Assembly (NCBI GenBank): GCA_044375625.1
Contig: JBILMH010000023.1
Span: 1-26,784, forward strand
Origin: CAISOG01 sp044375625
Lineage (GTDB): Bacteria > Pseudomonadota > Alphaproteobacteria > CAISOG01
Direction of reading: 5' to 3'
Length of the DNA: 26,784 bases
Shown here: positions 23,360 through 26,784 of the stretch, one piece after another
How the letters are laid out: each line of letters begins with the position of its first letter
Numbering within the stretch: position 1 is the first letter of the stretch
Program-made: the position numbers and the translations under genes
Notes under the pieces: generated by a model
Seen by the model: the letters and a program-made list of their open reading frames with translations, nothing else
The model's database searches: none
Told to the model about the DNA's origin: nothing

Positions 23360-24412
23360 ATGACCACTATATCCCCCATTATCCCCGCCAGCAGCAAATC
23401 CACCTCTACCACCCCAGCCAGCAGATCCGCCACTGCCCCCGCCCCGCTGAACTTTGCCGACAGATTGCTGGATCGTACCGCCGCCCGCAGCCCGCTGTGC
23501 GTTGGGATTGATCCGAACTTTGCCCTGATGCCGGCCAGCCTGTGGCCTGATGACAATCGCCCCGCCACGGTGCACCGCGCCCTGTTGCGTTTTTGTCAGG
23601 AAGTGATTGCCGCGGTGCAGGAGCAGGCGGCGGTGGTGAAGTTTCAATCGGCTTTTTTTGAGGCCTGTGGCGCGGCGGGGGTTGCCGCCCTGGCCGACAG
23701 CATTGCGGTGGCCAAGGCCGCGGGGCTGTTGGTCATCGTGGATGCCAAACGCGGCGATATTGGCAGCACCGCCAGCGCCTATGCCCAGGCCTATTTGGGC
23801 GGGGGCGGCATGCTGGCCAACGGCGTCAGCCTGCACAGCGATTTGTTGGGCGACGCCCTGACCGTCAACCCGTTTTTGGGCGAAGACACTCTGGAACCGC
23901 TGATTGAGGCGGCCGCCCATCACGGCTGCGGCCTGTTTATCCTGGTCAAAACCTCTAACCCTGGCTCAGGCCGCTGGCAGGATGCCACCCTGCGCGCCCC
24001 CGCCGATGCTACCAAAGACTCCCCTACAGACAACACCGCCATGAGCTTCAGCGAAGCGCTGGCGGCGATGGTTGCCCGCCTGGGACAACCGCTGATCGGC
24101 CGCCACGGCTATAGCAGTATTGGCGCGGTGGTGGGCGCCACCTATCCCGATCAGGCCAAACACCTCCGCGCCCTAATGCCGCACACCCCCTTTCTGATTC
24201 CAGGCCTGGGCACACAGGGGGGCAGCATGGCCGATGCGCTGGCCGGCTTTGGCCGTGATGATAGCGGCCGACCAACCGGCGCGATCGTCAGCGCGTCCCG
24301 CCAGATTACCTATCCCAGCGCGGCTGAGGTGGAGGCGCATGGCTTTGGCGGCGCGGTACGCCAACGGCTGGCCACCCTGGTAACCGAATGGCAACAACAG
24401 GTTGCGGGATAA
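23360..24412 (+). CDS. pyrF: Orotidine 5'-phosphate decarboxylase, type 2 (PyrF)
   Basis: Decarboxylates OMP to UMP, the last step of the pathway that PyrB begins. The catalytic motif VDAKRGDIGSTASAYAQAYL holds the Lys/Asp set (Lys130, Asp133, counting from ATG 23360). LCVGIDPNFALMP and VVKFQSAFFEACG are typical of the long type-2 group, as is the C-terminal FLIPGLGTQGG with IVSASRQITYP. The N-terminal ~30 aa before LNFADRLLDRTAARSP are Ser/Thr/Pro/Ala-rich and not part of the barrel. ATG 23360 is preferred over GTG 23294, but the true start could even lie further in. At 350 aa it is long for the family (about 270-300), partly because of a loop near DATLRAPADATKDSPTDNTA. lysC follows 38 bases on. 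Confidence 0.93.
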   Translation: MTTISPIIPASSKSTSTTPASRSATAPAPLNFADRLLDRTAARSPLCVGIDPNFALMPASLWPDDNRPATVHRALLRFCQEVIAAVQEQAAVVKFQSAFFEACGAAGVAALADSIAVAKAAGLLVIVDAKRGDIGSTASAYAQAYLGGGGMLANGVSLHSDLLGDALTVNPFLGEDTLEPLIEAAAHHGCGLFILVKTSNPGSGRWQDATLRAPADATKDSPTDNTAMSFSEALAAMVARLGQPLIGRHGYSSIGAVVGATYPDQAKHLRALMPHTPFLIPGLGTQGGSMADALAGFGRDDSGRPTGAIVSASRQITYPSAAEVEAHGFGGAVRQRLATLVTEWQQQVAG

Positions 24413-24450
24413 TTTTGCAAGCCCCGCCGCGACCTGCTATAGCTTACATC

Positions 24451-25779
24451 ATGGGGTTAATTGTTCAGAAATTTGGTGGCACCTCTGTAGCCAACATCGA
24501 TTGCATTCGCCGCGCCGCGGGGCGGGTGCAGGCCGCGGTGGCCGACGGCCATCAGGTGGTGGTGGTGGTATCGGCAATGGCGGGCGCCACCAACCAGCTG
24601 TTGGCTTGGTGCCAGGATTTGACGCCACCCGTGATACAGGCGGATAGCCGTGATACCCCAACCAACACGGCATCCCCCCTATCCCCTATCGAAGCGGATA
24701 CGGATACGGATGCGGATGCCAATGCCGACGCGGTGGTGGCCAGCGGTGAACAAATCACCTGCGGCCTGATGGCGCTGGCGCTGCAACAACTGGGGGTGCC
24801 CGCCCGTAGCTGGCAAGGGTGGCAATTGCCGATTATCACCACCGACAGCTTCAGCAAGGCAAAGATTGTGACGATTCAAACCGATGCGCTGCTACAGGAT
24901 TTGGCGGCAGGGCGGGTTGCGGTAATAGCAGGCTTTCAGGGCGTTACCCCCAATGGGCGAATCACCACCCTGGGGCGGGGCGGATCCGACCTGTCGGCTG
25001 TTGCCTTGGCCGCCGCGCTGCACGCTGACCGCTGCGACATCTACACCGATGTGGACGGGGTTTACACGGTTGACCCGCGCATCGTGGCGCGCGCCAGCAA
25101 GCTGGCCGAAGTCACCTATGAAGAAATGTTGGAAATGGCCTCAGCGGGGGCAAAAGTTTTGCAAACCCGATCGGTGGCAGTGGCCATGAAATGTGACGTG
25201 CCGTTGCAGGTTTTGTCATCCTTCACCGATTCGCCTGGAACCTTTGTTGTTAAGGATAAAAATCTTATGGAACACCAAGTTGTCACCGGCCTGACCTATA
25301 CCCGTGATGAAGCCAAGGTTACCCTGTTTAACGTGCCCGACACCCCGGGGATTGCCGCCAACATTTTTGGCCCGCTGGCCGCCGCCCAAATCAATGTGGA
25401 TATGATCGTGCAAAGCGTTTCGCCCAATGGCAAAAGCACCGACATGACCTTTACAGTGGCCAAAAGCGATCTGGCGCGGTCGGTGGCCGCGTTGCAGGTT
25501 ATTCAGGGTCAGATTGGCTTTGAAAAGCTGTGGTCGGACGCCGAAGTGGTGAAGGTGTCGGTGATTGGGGTCGGGATGCGTAGCCATGCGGGGGTGGCCG
25601 CCACCATGTTTGCCGCCCTGGCCGATAAGGGTATCAATATCCAGGTTATTTCGACCTCAGAAATCAAAATCAGCGTGCTGATTGCCGAAGCCTATCTTGA
25701 GCTGGCCTTGCGAACGCTGCACACCGCCTATGGCCTGGACGCGGATGAGATTGATGTGACGGGGGATAAGATTGGCTAA
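24451..25779 (+). CDS. lysC: Aspartate kinase (LysC)
   Basis: Phosphorylates aspartate, the first step to Lys, Met, Thr and diaminopimelate. 442 aa from ATG 24451 (MGLIVQKFGGTSVAN, the invariant start). ASGEQITCGLMA, GFQGVTPNGRITTLGRGGSD (nucleotide/substrate site) and DIYTDVDGVYTVDPR follow. The C-terminal half has two ACT domains (VTLFNVPDTPGIAANIFGPLAAAQINVDMIVQ and VSVIGVGMRSHAGVAATMFAALADKGINIQVISTSEIKIS), the site of feedback inhibition by lysine and/or threonine in relatives. Residues about 63-94 are a low-complexity insertion ending in ADTDTDADANADA, encoded by near-perfect hexamer repeats at about 24694-24717; the usual protein has a short loop there. It probably shares a transcript with pyrF. 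Confidence 0.96.
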   Translation: MGLIVQKFGGTSVANIDCIRRAAGRVQAAVADGHQVVVVVSAMAGATNQLLAWCQDLTPPVIQADSRDTPTNTASPLSPIEADTDTDADANADAVVASGEQITCGLMALALQQLGVPARSWQGWQLPIITTDSFSKAKIVTIQTDALLQDLAAGRVAVIAGFQGVTPNGRITTLGRGGSDLSAVALAAALHADRCDIYTDVDGVYTVDPRIVARASKLAEVTYEEMLEMASAGAKVLQTRSVAVAMKCDVPLQVLSSFTDSPGTFVVKDKNLMEHQVVTGLTYTRDEAKVTLFNVPDTPGIAANIFGPLAAAQINVDMIVQSVSPNGKSTDMTFTVAKSDLARSVAALQVIQGQIGFEKLWSDAEVVKVSVIGVGMRSHAGVAATMFAALADKGINIQVISTSEIKISVLIAEAYLELALRTLHTAYGLDADEIDVTGDKIG

Positions 25780-25798
25780 AGCGAAAACGCTCTAAGCT

Positions 25799-25840
25799 GG
25801 CTAAGGTGATTGGTTAGCGCCGAGTTGGCGCGGCTTAGCC
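25799..25840. terminator. Candidate bidirectional terminator between lysC and DUF4167 gene
   Basis: GGCTAAG (25799-25805) pairs with CTTAGCC (25834-25840), enclosing an inner stem GCGCC/GGCGC (25817-25821 and 25827-25831). It sits exactly between two convergent genes and includes the DUF4167 stop. No T-run follows on either strand, so intrinsic termination is unproven. A smaller AGCG/CGCT hairpin precedes it at about 25780-25792. Confidence 0.4.
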
Positions 25841-26500
25841 GCCGTGATTTGCCTCCTCATCCCATCCCAAATCATGCTCACTCATCTCATCCTGATTCGA
25901 TGCAGGGCGGGCAGGACGCAAAAAGGATGGCATCATTTCGGCCATATCGGGTTCGGCGGGCAAAAAGGATTCGCCGTCATTTTCCATTAAACTTGGACGG
26001 CTGCGCCCCGAGACGGAACGGCGGCTGCGACCACCCGCTTCGGCGGGGGCAGCGGGCGGCTGATCGGATGATTCGATTTTATCAAACGGATCCAGGGGGG
26101 GAAATTGATCCATATCGGATGCGGCCAATTCCTCACTGGCGCGGGCATCACGGGCGGCATAGGGGTTATAGCCGTCGGCCAGCATGATTCGATAATAATG
26201 TTCGGCATGTTGCAGCAAGCTTTCGGTCAGCACGCGGTCATTGCCCATGCCCGCATCGCGTGCCAGGGCGGCGTAACGCTCATAAACCTGATTGGCATTG
26301 CCGCGAACGCGCCCCAACGGCCCGTTGCTGTCATACACATGTTGGCGACCACTGCCGCCACCACCGCCGCCACCAGGACGACCACCGCCACCGCGATTGC
26401 CGCCAAATCCCCGCAGCCTGCTGCCGCTACGGCGATTACCGCCGCCCTGATGCCCACCGCTGGGGCCATTACCGTAAACACCACTGCCATTTTTGGCCAT
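25835..26500 (-). CDS. DUF4167 protein, alphaproteobacterial, possible RNA-binding
   Basis: 221 aa from ATG 26500, with AGGAG on the minus strand about 8 bases upstream. A Gly/Arg/Asn-rich N-terminus (RGFGGNRGGGGRPGGGGGGG, an RGG-like segment) is followed by the conserved core HVYDSNGPLGRVRGNANQVYERYAALARDAGMGNDRVLTESLLQHAEHYYRI (residues about 54-105), which is the DUF4167 signature. The rest is acidic/Pro-rich and probably disordered. Such proteins are widespread in Alphaproteobacteria near prfA/prmC and clpB; their function is not settled. Here it is convergent with lysC, and the usual prfA/prmC neighbours are not seen. Confidence 0.9.
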   Translation of the reverse strand: MAKNGSGVYGNGPSGGHQGGGNRRSGSRLRGFGGNRGGGGRPGGGGGGGSGRQHVYDSNGPLGRVRGNANQVYERYAALARDAGMGNDRVLTESLLQHAEHYYRIMLADGYNPYAARDARASEELAASDMDQFPPLDPFDKIESSDQPPAAPAEAGGRSRRSVSGRSRPSLMENDGESFLPAEPDMAEMMPSFLRPARPASNQDEMSEHDLGWDEEANHGG

Positions 26501-26784
26501 GGAAAACTCCTGTTATTCTTGAAAAAATGTCGCTGTTATAAGGGCTACTATCACGCAAAAGCCAGCTTTGACGCCGCGGGACAACCGGTTGCTATGCCAA
26601 CGCTTATTCGCACACCCTAAAGACTAAGATTCGGGGATGCAAGGGGTTTGATAAAATTGTATAGGTTCAGTACATATGAGACTGGAGGAGTGCTGGGAAG
26701 GAAGAATGAATATAGTGGAGAGGGGTGGCGCCGCGCAAGGAAGAATGGGGGCGGAAGGTGTTGTATTTGGAGAGGGCGAGGGTG
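26501..26784. other. Upstream region of DUF4167 gene and purine-rich right end
   Basis: 284 bases with no supported gene. From about 26680 to the edge the + strand is strongly purine-biased (GGAGGAG, GGAAGGAAGAATG, GGAGAGGG), with AAGGAAGAATG repeated twice (about 26699 and 26739). A + frame is open from ATG 26676 to the edge but has no ribosome binding site. Confidence 0.5.

Noticed and set aside
26105..26620. 171-codon plus-strand ORF opposite the DUF4167 gene
   Set aside because: The minus frame has the DUF4167 signature and a ribosome binding site; the plus frame is Thr/Ala-rich because it mirrors Gly-rich codons.
26676..26784. Open plus frame from ATG 26676 to the right edge
   Set aside because: No ribosome binding site, purine-repeat composition, only about 36 codons visible; not enough to call a gene.
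1..26784. CRISPR arrays, tRNA or rRNA genes
   Set aside because: No regularly spaced repeat series and no tRNA TPsiC-type or rRNA segments were recognised on either strand by eye; the 43-bp repeats occur only twice and 1 kb apart.

Overview
This is a 26.8-kb piece of chromosome from an alphaproteobacterium. The evidence is a DUF4167 protein (a family typical of Alphaproteobacteria) next to aspartokinase, a tatB-tatC-serS run, a coupled pyrB/dihydroorotase-like pair, an alphaproteobacterial-style topoisomerase I with a Lys/Ala/Pro-rich tail, and AhpD. Housekeeping genes look GC-rich (by eye, not computed), while a few orphan genes and spacers are clearly AT-rich. Gene order is scrambled compared with familiar alphaproteobacteria: nuoI stands alone, tatA is not seen beside tatB, and plsY/dprA are not seen between the pyr pair and topA. 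I cannot name the genus.

Layout. 1-504: start of an IS5-like transposase (minus) and a repeat-rich spacer. 505-2466: glmS (minus). 2675-3541: solute-binding protein. 3645-4445: AT-rich orphan lipoprotein. 4560-6886: pyrB and an apparently catalytically dead dihydroorotase (pyrX), translationally coupled. 6887-7366: AT-rich spacer with one possible small gene. 7367-10006: topA (minus). 10125-11003: AT-rich membrane metalloprotease-like gene, framed by two perfect 43-bp direct repeats. 11212-11856: GNAT-like protein. 11853-14439: tatB-tatC-serS (minus). 14548-18648: nuoI, PBP1a, and a chalcone-isomerase-like secreted protein. 18645-21503: valS (minus). 21642-22085: HEAT-repeat orphan (minus). 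22086-22571: repeat-rich spacer. 22572-23105: ahpD (minus). 23360-25779: pyrF and lysC. 25835-26500: DUF4167 (minus). 26501-26784: no supported gene.

Most genes are core metabolism: UMP synthesis (PyrB, PyrF, with PyrX as a probable structural partner), aspartate-family amino acids (LysC), cell wall (GlmS, PBP1a), translation (SerRS, ValRS), DNA topology (TopA), Tat export, complex I (NuoI) and peroxide defence (AhpD). The most unusual structure is the roughly 1-kb unit at 10037-11112: a single AT-rich membrane-protease-like gene bracketed by identical 43-bp repeats, each with a short inverted-arm core and each lying just upstream of a minus-strand gene. Also notable are in-frame, low-complexity or palindromic insertions in several conserved enzymes (GlmS, SerRS, PyrX, LysC), and a degenerate spacer repeat found downstream of both glmS and ahpD.
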